Shown here in pieces: positions 22,472-35,278 of a stretch of DNA of 64,000 nucleotides. Under the pieces are notes generated by a model that saw nothing but the letters and a program-made list of their open reading frames with translations, ran no database searches and was not told where the DNA came from. Origin of the DNA: Lonicera japonica (taxonomy: Eukaryota > Streptophyta > Magnoliopsida > Dipsacales > Caprifoliaceae); NCBI GenBank assembly GCA_021464415.1, contig CM038467.1:51689309-51753308 (forward strand), in the 5' to 3' direction. How positions within the stretch are numbered: the stretch's first letter is position 1; the number at the start of each line of letters is the position of its first letter. A program made the translations under genes and the position numbers.

Positions 22472-23942
22472 TGATGGAGACATAAATACAGGATCGTTTG
22501 ATATTACGTACAGATTGAACAAAAAACTTTTGCTAAAACCCTATAAGAATAAAGGGATTTCACCTTTGTGGATCATGTAGATGATCCATATGAGGAGACT
22601 AGGGTTTGAAAGTATCAGATTGCGATTTGGTCAGATTTTTTAATTCTCGCGGGGCTGCGAAAATTGTTTGCTTTCGCCACTGAAACGACTTCTGATCATC
22701 CTAATTTTACGCTAAAAAATTGTAACTTTGCGTTCCAAACGACATATCCAAAAATCAACCCGATCCAACGGTGCGATCAAAAGTTATGATTGATTTACGA
22801 CTTCTGTGCCGAAAACCTAAAGATCTTCTATCGTATTCCTTCCGCCATCAAATCTTGCACTGAGTGTGGGCTACGGTATCACCAAGATTTTCTCCTATCT
22901 CAATAGAACAAACCCTAACTCATGAGAATTATTGTTATGATGAAAAGAGAAAAGGCCGGCGTATATATAAGGCTATGATAGGAACCTTAAGGAGAAATAA
23001 GTGTTTGGGCTTCTTATGGAAAGTTGGAATCCTAATTCCTCTATGAATTAGTTCCTTCCATAAATTATAATTCACACCACTAAAGAATTATAATTGCACT
23101 CCCGTCCTTATCTCAAAATTATATTTCGAGCTCCTTATTATTAAATACTTATTATTCTCCCCACGTTAAGATTACAGATAACCGTCATTTAAATTAAATT
23201 ACTGACAATTATATTTAAATGACTTCTTAATCCTTGAGCCTACCACTTAATTTATTTGACATGTCGAATTAACATAATCTACCTGCAGGGTTTCACATGA
23301 TCAAAACTTATAAGCTTCTTAAGGGGCTATCATCAATCCCTATACCGGGACGTGGATTCCGTTAATAATTAATATTCATCGTACATATAGTGTCGTCATC
23401 TAATTTACGAAGATTATTGATCCATAAATGAATCTCACTCTTAATGAGTCAAAACAACTAACACTACATATATATGTCTATTAATTATTTCAAGATTAAG
23501 AGCATAAGTAATCATAATAACAATGAGATTTTAAATTATTTTATATAGTCAGTATAAAAACAATTAACTCAAACTGGTCCTATTCAATACACACAAAGTG
23601 TACTAGCACAACGAGTTAAAACTACACCGTTTCTTATAGTTAAGATAAACTACTAAAATTTGTGCTACAATCCTACCGATGGGTGTCCAATTCCATCTAA
23701 GACTATGAAACACTAAACTTATATTCCACAAGAACTGATGATATGATCTTCTGTGTGTAAGCTATACTCTACATACCAAATCATCTACTATATGGAATAA
23801 AAGATACACACATGCACAATATTTAAATAAACAATATAATGCAACCATTTCCCATAAAGAATCTCATTAAAATAGAAAAACCGAGTTTATAACATATCCA
23901 AACCAACAACAAAATTATGTCTTTTAGTATATCACTCTAATA
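22472..23942 (-). repeat. Copia 5' LTR
   Basis: 1,471 bp, the partner of 15539-16990. Its outer end reads ...CTCTAATA, so the minus-strand start is TA instead of TG, probably a point change. Confidence 0.85.
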
Positions 23943-25745
23943 GGCGACGCCTAGGATTCCACGGGGATGGTTATACAAGACTATCGCATCCCCACTATTT
24001 TTATTAGAGGAGACTTAAATTAGTAATATGGCTTGAGTACTCGAGTAAAGTGTATATGGTACTAGTCCCACAGATTAGAAATGGTAAAGCAGGAAATTGA
24101 TAGTACTATGAATGGTCATAATCCATATATAATGATAGTTCAAGTTATAATATATCATAACAATGGCCGCCTACTAATCTTCTACATATCTATATGTGTA
24201 ATGATGTGTCGTGATGATATATATAAATTTGTGTGGGATTTTGCATATCGTATAAACGCATGATACCACATGTGTGATGATGTGAGATTGATATATATAT
24301 ATATACATATGCATTCATTGTGAGAGATGAATGACTGTGATGATTGTGTATTGATCTGCTATATATATGTGTGTGTGTTCGTGATGTAATGATGAGATGA
24401 TATAGTCCATGTGAGGTATCGGGTTGGTCTCTAACGATTGAGACCTTAAGTTGGGACAGAGTGCCCCTGGGTGCAAGACCCGAAACCGTGCACGGAAACA
24501 AATGAGAGGCCCTGCTGCCGCGTGGGTGAAAGGCCACGAAATGCAGACCTGGTGACATTTGGACGATCGCGATTATTACTATCGTGATGGTCGATGCCGT
24601 GAGGGTTTTTGAGAGACATTGTCTTGAATGATACTAATACGCCACAATGACGGATGTGGCGGTGGTTTCGATATATATATTGTTGTGTTGTATTTTATAA
24701 TGTTCTATATATTGTCTCTGGTATATTATGGAATATATATATATATCGGTTTGGATCATTGTATACTTAGAGAACCATTTGACCATCCATAACAAATAAT
24801 TATCTAATGTGAAAAGTTTGAGTAACCGTCAGTTTACAAACATAGTATACGAATGGCTAGACGGCCTGGTAGTAATACTTAGTAGTCGGCCATGTATGTA
24901 ACTCATAATGTACTGTTAACAAAGTGATAACTATGAATACTTGGCATAAGAGGTGTATACTCCTCACACGCAATTGAGTAACAGAGAACATAATGATTCT
25001 TATAGCGCGTGAACCTTAGGAAGCTAGAAGAGTAGAATGCTATATGATGAGAGTTAGGGAACAGTTTTGATACCTGAGATAAAACAATTAGTGAGTTTTG
25101 GCACGCACATACATGGTGAATTGCACAGTAAGGTTTTCAAAAAGATTGTATTGTTGAAGCAACATATATATGATACATATGTTTTCAAATGAAAATCTTA
25201 TTTTCATTATATACCCTCATAGTTCCCACTGAGCCCGTATTTGGCTCATTCCTTCCTTCTTAACAGTTTTGCAGGTCCATACTCGAGGGTGGCACGCGCT
25301 GTACGTCCGTAGAAGCTCTGATGACCTTTAACAACTGTGTAGCCCTTAATTTAAGGACAATGCCATTGAGGCTTTTATATTACATTTTAAGGCACTTGTA
25401 TTTATTTAAAAGGATTTGGGACTGTTGTATAATCTTATACTTAAACGAACTTTGATAAAGTGTATTAGATGTGGAATATTTTTATTAAATGGTTGATTGT
25501 GAAATGATTGAACAGAGGTTATTCTTTTTATTTTTAATTACAAGGCGGATTGTTGTTTAAACAAACTCCTCATGCCGAAATTTTGTAAAACGTGTTTTTC
25601 AATGGATCAAGTTTTATCCAAGAAAAAGATTTTTTCCAAGGCTGTGATTTTTTATATTTTAAACCTGCCGTCGCCCATGGCATCCATGATTAACCGGGTC
25701 CCGGAGGTGAAAATCTCGGAACGGGTTTCGGGGCATCACATGGGT

Positions 25746-26269
25746 ACCAGGTAAATTGCCAAAAATACAAAAATCGAAAATTCGAGCTTAATAAGTTCAA
25801 TTGATCTTTGTCTTTTTGAATGACCTAGATCTATTTGTCGTTTGAATGAAAGAACAAAACACAAACAATATATATGAAGCCACAAATTAAGGGCAGAGAG
25901 CCAAAAACTTCCACAACATGCCCAAACGCCAGCAATCCTCAAAATTTCTGACAAAGCATATATATAAATTGAATGTATTCCTAAATACTTCAATGTCATT
26001 CCAAACTAAGAAAAACCCAAAGGCAAGCTCAGTTCTTCGAGATATCCTCGAGATATATGTACTATAAATATATATATAGTTTGTATATGTGGAGGTTAGT
26101 AGGAAGATTGGAGATATTTATATACATATATGTGTGTACATGTATGTGTACTATGTATAAGTATATTCTTTGGGAGGATACATTTTATTGATTTTCTAGT
26201 TTTGTAAGGCACTAGTGGTCTATGGGGTTAACCTAGCCCTGGCGGCTACATACCCTGGTCCGTGAAGAG
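25746..26269. other. AT-rich spacer between two element insertions
   Basis: Contains TA-rich runs near 26060-26080 and 26110-26160. The last 60 bases are GC-richer and match nothing else in the window. No gene seen. Confidence 0.5.
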
Positions 26270-28761
26270 TGACTACGCTCAAAAAGTGCAAAGTATTACG
26301 CCCAAGTGCAAGCGGTCAAGTTATAATAGACTTGGGAAGTCCAAGGTCGAACCACAGCGAAGTGAAGGAATCTATTTCTTCCAGTTATCTCTCTCAGGGG
26401 AAAGAAGGGAAAGGAAAAAAAATGATTGAAAGGAGGAATAGGAAATGAAAAATGAAACTAAATGAAATTATTAACTAAATTAAACTAAAACTAAAGGCAA
26501 ATCTAGTCCTATGGTGCAAAATTAAAGGGAATCCACAAGCGCAAGTTTTCTACCGAAAAAGCTTCCTAAATGCACTAAGGGAACATGCAGTTGAACTAAA
26601 AATAAATAAATAAAATAAAACAGTGTACTAATTGAAAAAAACAGAATATTAAATGTACTTAAACTAACAAGAAACAAATGTTAGGGGTATCCGTAGCTAG
26701 GGAATACGAAACTAGTCTAATCGGGTAATCCAATTTTAAGTTTAAATAGGATTTCTCACTAAAGTTCAGCTCTTAGACCTTCCAACCATCCAATTGTATT
26801 GCTATTACAAGTATATCATAGCCCATGCGTGACAAAGACCATATAGACTAGATTCGAGCAACAGAATTCGATAGTGAAGCTTTTTTACTTTGAAAAAGTG
26901 TAATTTGAGACCTAGTATTGCTAGTGCGTGACAAAAACAATTCAAGTTGATTAAACTCTCCAAAAATCAGTAGCTTAACACTCTCTTAAGGTTTGAATAT
27001 GCTTGAACATGATTCAAGTCAAATCCGTCTTAAAAAGAATGTTGAAAGTCAAAACTAGCACTTTCTCGGCACTTATGTGAATAAATGCCAAAACAGCGCC
27101 AAATCAGCCAATTCACTTATAAAACTAACTTAACTAATTAGAGGATAAAGACCGTCCTCAAATCAGCCACGTTAGGGTTTTGGTGCAAAAATCCATGAAT
27201 TGACAATTTTATGGTTCTTAATCAAATAGAATTTTTGAGCTAACTTATGGAAATATGTTTTTTAGGCATGTAAAGATAACAAATTACTCATACATTCAGT
27301 AGGTGATCTTTAACCAATGGAAACATCAGATTCAAACCTAAATTGGATTACATTCAAAGATTAAGTTCGCATCTTTCACTACGGACCCCTAACTAATGAT
27401 TTAGCTAGACATATTCAAATTAAACATGCAAACAAGCTTTAAAATTATGAAAAACAGTAGACACATACTTGATATTGAATAAAATTAGATTTGAAACTTT
27501 TGGCTTTGGAATTACTCAATTTCGATTTAAAACAAAGATTTTACGCTTAAAACGGTAAACAAACTCAAAACGGTCATAAACTGATGAATTTCGACTAAAA
27601 CCCTAAAATTTCTGGAAAATCAGATTTCTTATTATGAACAAAGAATCACATATGAATAGCATTGAAAAACGATAAACTATTTGAATATAGAACGATAAAC
27701 TAGCATCAATTGATGAAAAACAAAAAAATCGATAAAGCGGGTCTATAAACCCTAGAACCAGCCCTTAAAACGTGGGTTTAGGGTTAATTCCAGAATATAT
27801 ATGAACCCTAACAATTGAAGAACAACAATTGCAATGGAAACTTGATATAATGATGAATTGAATCTTGAAAACACCAATGGTCCAGCCTCAATATGACATA
27901 AACAAACTAAACTAACAATTATTTTGAAGAAAGAAAAGAAAAATCACTCAAGTTTGATCGTTAGATTCAGTGCAAAAGCTCCCAAGAACGTACGATGCTC
28001 TCTGCCTCTCTACTAATCAATTCTAAAAAATTGTTTACCCTAAAATATGAGATATATGACCTTTTATACAGTACCCAAGTGTCTTAAGTCGTGGTTTTAG
28101 TGATCCTTGAAGAGACGGGCCAAAACATGGCTTTAAATTGAATTTGGGCCTAAAATTAGGCCCATTTTCTTTATGATGCCTTATTCTTTTACTCATAACT
28201 TTCTTCTCCGAACTCCGATTGAAGTACCGTTTTCGCCTACGCGTAGATAATTTAATTCTCTACAACTTATATTTCTGGAGATTTCTTCAAATTCTCATTG
28301 TAGAAAAACTTTGATCAGCTACAATCTCGAGCTTATTACGGCAGTTCTCGGTTTTGCTCGGAAACTTTCAGAATTGATTCGTTTGAGCTTCTTTCCTCTT
28401 GGGATCACTCTTTGACACTTAAATTCACTTCATTCATGCTTGGGGACTTGTTATTCTCTTCTTTCTAGTGCTTTGGGGTAGTTTGCGGAGTTTTTCTCGT
28501 CTCGGGCCTCGGAATAGATATTGAATTGTTCTTCGGACCTTCTTTTTGCACTTTTCCACATTCAACCTTCTATCTTGCATAAAACTTCAGTTGCTTAACC
28601 ACTTTAGGCCTGAAAAATGGCTTAGTAACACAAAAATACAATGCAATGCCTTCTTTTCATGCTTAAACTGAATTTACATGCAATTTTCGGTTTTAGATGA
28701 TAACTAGAAGCTTATTGAGCCATGTTTAAGGGATTATAAATGCAATTTCTGGGCTCAATCA
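26270..28761 (-). repeat. Athila 3' LTR
   Basis: 2,492 bp, TGACTACGCTC... to ...GGCTCAATCA on the plus strand. Compared with the other LTR it lacks about 75 bp near 27815, and it has about 270 bp, near 28315-28585, that the other lacks. The first 136 aligned bases differ at about six places. Confidence 0.9.
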
Positions 28762-30759
28762 CCTCCGCCAACTAACGTAGTGCTAATCCCTAGCAATGGA
28801 GTGATAAAATGACACATATCTCTAAAAATAAACACAGAAAATAAAGAAAGAAAAACACAATCCTAAACTAAACAGTTGCATTAAGCGGATGCAATAAGCC
28901 TTTAAACCCTTAGGTCACGCCTAGTAGGACGAGTTGTGTCTCGTGAGGGTTTCCAGTGAATATACCCACAAAATTCCCGATTACAGTTTAAGTCTTGTCC
29001 CATAGTTGCCTATCATGCATAAATTATCTCTCAAATGGCTCAGCAAGGACTTAAATTGACTTAGTGCTACATTAGTAAGAGATATACAAGAGAAATAGCA
29101 ATCTTAATGCATTCAAAATAGACGTAGCATAAATATAAATCATAATTATGTGTGTGTAGGCAAATACATTGACTTTCAACTTTCAAAATCAATCATAGCT
29201 CCATACTCAGTTCATGCTAAGCTTTGACTCAAACTCTTACCGGACATACACTCAACAAATGAATCGCTTCGAATCAGGTGTATCTCTCTACATACGGGCT
29301 AAATGGAATGTTTGTAATCAAAATCAAATTCCTCACGTATGATTAAACGAAAAGACGCTAAAATGAAAGAACATGAGTCTCTAGGAATGATATTCAAGTT
29401 TTAAAAAGGCGAGAATGCTTTATATACCTTTTTCGTCATCTAAATCTCGATACTAAGCCACTAAGGATCAAGTAGGACTTTATTAGGTTGTAATAGGGTT
29501 GGGGGTATGGCTATGAAATGAACAGGTCAACTGAGGATTCAACAGACTCGTTTGTTTGTTTGTTTTTTTTTTCTTTTTTTTTTTTGCAATTGCAATTACT
29601 CAGGGCTTTTCAGCTCTTTCTCTTTACTTAAATACCCACATTCTCATTCTATTGGATACAACCTTCAATTTGCATTTTCAATAAACATCAGCATATCCAT
29701 TTTTCAATGCAAACTTTTCATTCTTTGCTTTTTCTACTCTCTTTTCAGATCAACATACTTCACTATGCCTCTACTTTTGAGTCTTTTGCACAAACGAGCC
29801 AAGGGTGTGGAATTTATAGTACTGGCTCAGGTTTAACTTTAGGTGTAACAATAAAAACAAGGTTTCAGGCTTCAAAAGGGCTGTTGCGGATAGAATGCAA
29901 GGACATGATAAGGCTAGTGGCTAAAACAAAGATGGCCTATATCATTTCCTTAGCTTCTAGCTTCTAAATTCAAACAACTACAAGGCATTTTATAATTTAG
30001 CATCTCATGGACTTACCTTTATAAAACTGAACTGGGATTGAAATTTAAGAGACTTGATCAATTTGTAAAATGCTTTTTAGGAATCAGAGTTTATATATAT
30101 AGCTCTCAACTATGAAAGAATGGCTCTAAACCTCACAGCTATATAGTCTCCACTTTAATTTTGAACAGAGTATTTCACTAATCAAGATCTATCAGTCTAA
30201 TGTCAAGCAATGTCAAAAAAAATGCACGAACAAATATATTCAACTTAGCATGTATCTTTTGAACTACAAGAAGATTAAAAAAAAAAACTTCTCTAGTTTA
30301 TCTAATACTACGCCATATACTAAATCAATTCATGAATGCGTCGTCGCCCAATGAGAGAAAGCAAAGCAGAACTAGATGGGACGACTTAAACTGGCAATCT
30401 CAGATTTTTTTTTTATTTTTTAAAGAAAATGAAAATAAAGCAAAATGACTATCCTAAGTTACTCGCATACAGGCTTTTCGAAAAAAAAAAATTACCATAG
30501 GTACCACAGGTCAGGTCTCCCCTCCCCCAACTAAAATCCAACATTGTCCCCAATGTTACAAAACAAGCATAAAAGCATGGATGCAAGGGACTGAAATAAA
30601 TGAGTAAAATGGAAGATATACCCGCGAGCGGCCTAATATCTCTAAAAATCTGCATGTTAGCAACGGAAATTCTACGAAAAACTAAAAATAAACAAAAAGG
30701 AAAAGAAATAAAAAAAAATTCCTAAACTACTTACCTACTTACCTTACTTACCTTCTGCT
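28762..30759 (-). other. Athila non-coding region between third ORF and 3' LTR
   Basis: No coding frame with domain-like content. It contains T-rich runs near 29560-29585. Near 30520-30570, read on the minus strand, it has 'ggggacaatgtt' followed by 'agttgggggagg', a wording also present after pol at 32327-32380. Confidence 0.6.
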
Positions 30760-31824
30760 CTACGTACGATCCAGGCGGTGGCTGAGCCAGACAAAGACTG
30801 TAATACCCCAAATCTTGAAAGATCCAACATAATTTTTCCTACCCTCTTCATGTAAATCAATAACCCACAATGTAGGTTTTATGATTCTCAGCTCGCCTTT
30901 GTAGAACATTGAACGGACCATTCTACCCGCCATCCATCTTTTGTGAGCCTCGAGGTCCACTTCTAGGTAAACAAATTTGAATATGTCGTCCCACACGTAC
31001 CTCTGATCTTGTGGATGTAAGTAGTACGGAGTCTCTACATCGATGGTATCTTCTAATGGGAAAAACTTTTTCTTCGCTGCCTTGCACGGCATCATTTGAC
31101 CATCATCAGATGAATTAGGTGAATCAGATCACCAATATGAATCGCTTGAACTCTCATTGTCAGACTCATCATTACTGCTTTCGGAACTAGAGTCATCAGA
31201 TTCACTGCTTCCAAACTCAAAATCTTCAGAAGGATCAGATTCCTCATCATGTTCTGATGGGTCAGACAACTTCCTCTTCTTTACCTCAGCCACCTCGATG
31301 AACTTAGCTGGCCAAGTACGTTTTACTTCAACCCGCAAAGGAGCTTTTTCAGGTGGGTTAGATTGCTCATTTTCAGGCTGATCAACTTCATCCATGTGTT
31401 CATCAGACTCCTAGTCAAATGGCTCAGTAGGATCATAATCAGATTGATCTTCAGTTGCAACTGATGCAGATTGACTTGACTTCCATTTACTTTTAACCTC
31501 TTCACTTGATTCACTATCCTTGTACACCTTAACATCAATGTCTATGTAGTTATTTTCACCTCCCTCACAATTTTCATCATCTTTAGACAGATTCTTTCGA
31601 AATGCGAATGGATCACGAGTAAACTGATTGACACCTGCTGGATTCTCAAATGAATTTGAGACTGGCGAAATCTTTAGATTACTGTGATCAGGGGCATCTG
31701 TATCTAGCCCTAACATAGGCAAACTATCCAGACTCATGTCTTGAGATGATGTGCTATGTGCGGAATATGAATAACTAGATGGCATTGGTTTTAAGATGCT
31801 TGAAATGTATCTAAATAGCTTCAC
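30760..31824 (-). pseudogene. Third ORF of the Athila-type element, acidic and Ser-rich
   Basis: A single frame of about 355 codons, starting MKLFRYISSIL, broken only by in-frame stops at 31411-31413 (TAG) and 31129-31131 (TGA). The first 140 residues are Ser/Asp-rich. The next 90 contain a run of Ser, Asp and Glu (ESDDSSSESSNDESDNESSS). The last 110 look folded (VETPYYLHPQDQRYVWDD, RMVRSMFYKGELRIIKPTLW). It sits where Athila elements often carry an env-like gene. I see no signal peptide or membrane segment, so a nuclear or nucleic-acid-related role is as likely. Function not recognised. Confidence 0.55.
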
Positions 31825-32559
31825 AGAATGGATCTAGATAAACAATTAGCGCAGATGAAATGTAGGTAAGCAGATAATCAAAATGAAAATAAATATACAA
31901 CAATAGGAGCATCACATTTCATTCGAACAAGACATATATATATATAAATAAAGCAAACAAGTTCAGAATAAAACACATAAAAAGTAAACACCTCCCTAAA
32001 GTAAAAACCTAGGCCTACGGGATCTAAACATAGAACACAAGGAAATCCTAATCCCTAGCCTAACTAGTTGATGGGCCAGTGGAGTCATATACTATCTCCT
32101 GGTAATCTCCTCCATCACCATCCGACTCCTCCTCAGTGCTCTCCTTAGAATTCTCGGACTCATCATCATCGTGGCCTCCTGGCGTCCTAGCTCAATGCGG
32201 TTGACCGTAGCCGACAGCTTCGTGTACCGGCTGATGCTCCAAAAAGCCAAAAAAAAATAAAAAAAATTCCTTGAATTCGTGAGAACGCTATAGAACGATT
32301 AAATGCATAGAATTTAATGGTTTATCCCTCCCCCAACTCAGAACGACACAGTCCCTATGTTGCAAAACAATTTATAGAGCATTAACCGGGATAGTTTATA
32401 TGCGGTGTAAATTTGAAAAGATAAACGGTTCGAACTGGGATTTGAGATCACCAACCAAGAATGATAGCGAAACACACGAAACAATGAAAATGAAAATGAA
32501 TATACAAAGGATATGAACAAAAGTATACAAAATATACAAAGTTTGGCAAATCTTCTCGA
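31825..32559 (-). other. Athila spacer between pol and third ORF
   Basis: Holds the purine-rich 'ttgggggaggga' motif near 32327-32340 (minus strand). A short acidic coding tail ends at a TAG at 32060-32062 (minus strand; DDDESENSKESTEEESDGDG), possibly a relic of another reading frame. Confidence 0.5.
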
Positions 32560-33878
32560 TCATCCAGTAGCATCATAGTTGGGTTCCCACAACTCAATGC
32601 TTTCCTCACTGTCATCAAGCTTCTCTAAAAATAACTTCACTCAATGTCCATTGACTTTAAACGTACTGCCATCTTTTGGATTCTCCAATTCCACTGCTCC
32701 ATAAGGAAAAAATGTACGAATTTTGAAAGGACCAGTCCATCTTGACCGAAGTTTACCTGGAAATAAATGGAGCCTTGAATCATAAAGTAAAACTTTTTGC
32801 CCAGGCTCAAAATTCTTCCTTAGGACTTTTTGATCATGGAAACGCTTTGTCTTTTTCTTGAAAATTCTAGAATTATCATACGCATCATGACGTAATTCTT
32901 CAAGTTCATTCAGCTGCAAGCTTCTCTCTTTACCACTCTCTCGAATATCGAAGTTCATAACTTTAATAGTCCATAATGCCTTATGTTCAATCTCCAGAGG
33001 GAGATGACATGCCTTACCATAAACCAATTGGTAAGGAGACATATTCAAACTCGTCTTATAGGCAGTTCGGTAAGCCCATAAAGCATCTGTCAAACGAATA
33101 GACCAATCTTTCCGATTAACATTGACTGTTTTCTCGAGAATTCTCTTGATCTCTCTGTTGGTTAGTTCAGCTTGCCTGTTTGTCTGTGGGTGATATGCTA
33201 AAGAGACTCGGTGATTCACTCCATAACGCCGCATCAACTTCTTGAACGGTTTATTACAGAAATGACTGCCTTGATCACTTATTATCACTTTTGGAGTGCC
33301 AAACCTAGAAAGAATATTTTGTTTAAGGAATGTAATGACCGTGAAATGATCATTATTTCTAGTGGGAATGGCTTCGACCCATTTAGACACGTATTCGACA
33401 GTGACAAGAATGTACTGGTGCCCAAACGAAGGAGGAAATGGCCCCATAAAATCTTACCCCAACAATCAAAAATTTCAACTGACATGATATTAGTTAGAGG
33501 CATCATGTTCCTTCTTGAATTGGCACCTAACATCTGACAACGACTACACATTCTATAGTGGTTCTTTACATCTTTAAAAAGAGTAGGCCAGTAGAAACCA
33601 CATTGCAGAATTTTATCAGCTGTCTTCCGAAAAGAAAAGTGGCCCCCGCATGCTGCTTCATGACAAGCATACATGATGGATTTGGCTTCATTTACTGGGA
33701 CACATCTTCGAAATATTTGATCAGGACAGTACTTATACAAGTACGGATCAAAAAAATAGAAGTTCTTTACCAAGGTAAAGAATCGATTTTGATCTTGACG
33801 AGGCCAATCAGGAATCTTTCCCGTGACAAGATAATTTACGATATTCGCATACCAAGGCAAACTACGAACAGCCATCAA
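32560..33878 (-). pseudogene. Athila integrase remnant
   Basis: The N-terminal zinc domain reads HEAACGGHFSFRKTADKIL ... MCSRCQ (H-H-C-C). The core has [19 protein letters not shown] and [16 protein letters not shown]. The C-terminal domain ends ELWEPNYDATG at the stop 32560-32562. The first catalytic Asp is Glu (GAA at 33394-33396). A one-base frameshift lies near 33440, before GPFPPSF. An in-frame TGA at 32641-32643 stands where Arg is expected (GH*VKLFLEKL). Confidence 0.85.
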
Positions 33879-35278
33879 CTATTCATCTAGAAAACTTTCC
33901 TTAATAGGTAAATTGTCTGTGTCTATAACTTCATTAGTGAGCCTAGATAGGTGATCGACTACCACATTTTCTACTCATTTCTTGTCTTTGATAATCAAGT
34001 CAAATTCTTGGAGTAGTAGGATCCATCTAATCAGTCTTGTTTTTGCATCTTTTTTCATAAGAAAATACTTAATTGGTGAGTGATCAGTAAAGCAGACAAT
34101 TGGTGATCCAACCAAATAGGAACGAAACTTATCTAAAGCAAATACAATTGCTAGCAACTCTTTCTTAGTCGTAGAGTAGTTCAACTGAGCATCATTTAAA
34201 GTCCAGCTAGCATAGTAAATGACATAGGGCTTCTTGTCCTTTCTCTGTCCTAAGACAGCTCCAATGGCATAATCACTAGCATCACACATAAGCTCAAATG
34301 GTAGGCTCCAATCAGGTGGTTGCATAATGGGTGTAGTTGTGAGCATTTCCTTGAGCTTGTCGAAAGCTTCTTGACACGCTAAAGTCCATTCAAATGGTGC
34401 ATCCTTGGCAAGCAGGTTACATAGGGGTCGAGAAATAGAACTGAAGTCTTTGATAAACCTCCTGTAAAAACCAGCATGGCCTAGAAATGATCGAACCTCT
34501 TTGACAGTTTTGGGAACTGGCAAATTAGCAATGAGGTCAATTTTAGCCTTATCCACTTGGATTCCTTCAGCTGAGACAATATGACCTAAAACAATTCCTT
34601 CAGATGATTGTCTTTGCAACGAATCAAGACTTTTTCCAGATTCTTGAGACAATCTTTAAAAGAATCACCAAAAAGGGAGAAATCATCCATGAAAATTTCG
34701 AGAAACTTTTCCACCATGTCATTAAAGATACTCATCATGCACCTTTGAAAGGTTGCTGGTGCATTGCACAAGCCAAAAGGCATCCTCTTGTAAGCAAAAG
34801 TACCAAAAGGACAAGTGAACGTGGTTTTCTCCTGATCTTCGGGAGCGATCTCGATTTGATTGTAACCACTGTAACCATCTAGAAAGCAGTAGAAAGAATG
34901 ACCAGCCACTCTTTCCAAAGTTTGATCAAGAAATGGGAGTGGAAAATGATCTTTCCTGGTTACAGAGTTAAGCTTGCGATAATCAATACACATGCACCAT
35001 CCAGTGGTAACACGTGTAGGAATTAACTCTCTTTCAGCATTAGGAACAACAGTTATGCCAGATTTCTTAGGCACAACTTGAGTAGGACTTACCCATTTGC
35101 TATCAGAGATAGGATAAATAATTCCAACATCTAAGAGTTTAAGAACTTCTTTGCGAACTACTTCTTTCATGTTGGGATTTAACCTCCTCTACATCTGTCG
35201 AGAGGGTTTAGCATCTTCTTCAAGGTATATCTTATGGGTACATATATCGGGACTTATACCTTTTAGATCATCTATTGT
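33879..35278 (-). pseudogene. Athila reverse transcriptase and RNase H remnant
   Basis: RT blocks are present in order: MCIDYRKLNSVTRKDHFPLP, FLDGYSGYNQIEIAPEDQEK, MPFGLCNAPATFQRCM and the active-site box FMDDFS. RNase H follows with CDASDYAIGAVLGQ, TKKELLAI and FTDHSPIKYFL. Breaks are an in-frame TAG upstream of NMKEVVRKEV, a deletion with frameshift near 34610 that removes about 13 codons, and a TGA at 33975-33977 where Gly is expected. Confidence 0.85.

Larger units (their letters stand above)
15539..23942 (-). mobile_element. Decayed Ty1/copia retrotransposon, nested in the solo LTR
   Basis: Two direct LTRs (15539-16990 and 22472-23942) enclose remnants, read on the minus strand, of gag, protease, integrase, reverse transcriptase and RNase H in copia order. 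A tRNA-iMet-like primer site adjoins the right LTR, and a polypurine tract adjoins the left. No target duplication could be matched: the left flank is TGTAT, the right flank GGCGA. The coding part is broken throughout. Confidence 0.9.
13808..25740 (+). mobile_element. Solo long LTR (about 3.5 kb) split by a nested copia element
   Basis: The element starts TGTAACACCCCG at 13808 and ends CGGGGCATCACA at 25740. It is flanked by the identical 5-bp word TGGGT (13803-13807 and 25741-25745), the target duplication expected of an LTR element. Removing the nested copia (15539-23942) leaves about 3.5 kb of non-coding DNA with no primer site, gag or pol. A solo LTR is the simplest reading; a LARD-type non-autonomous element is the alternative. 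The right-hand part (23943-25740) holds short TA/TG runs and the conserved 3' end block. Confidence 0.75.

Noticed and set aside
31157..31381. Ser-rich plus-strand frame
   Set aside because: Mirror of the acidic Ser/Asp/Glu run of the minus-strand third ORF.
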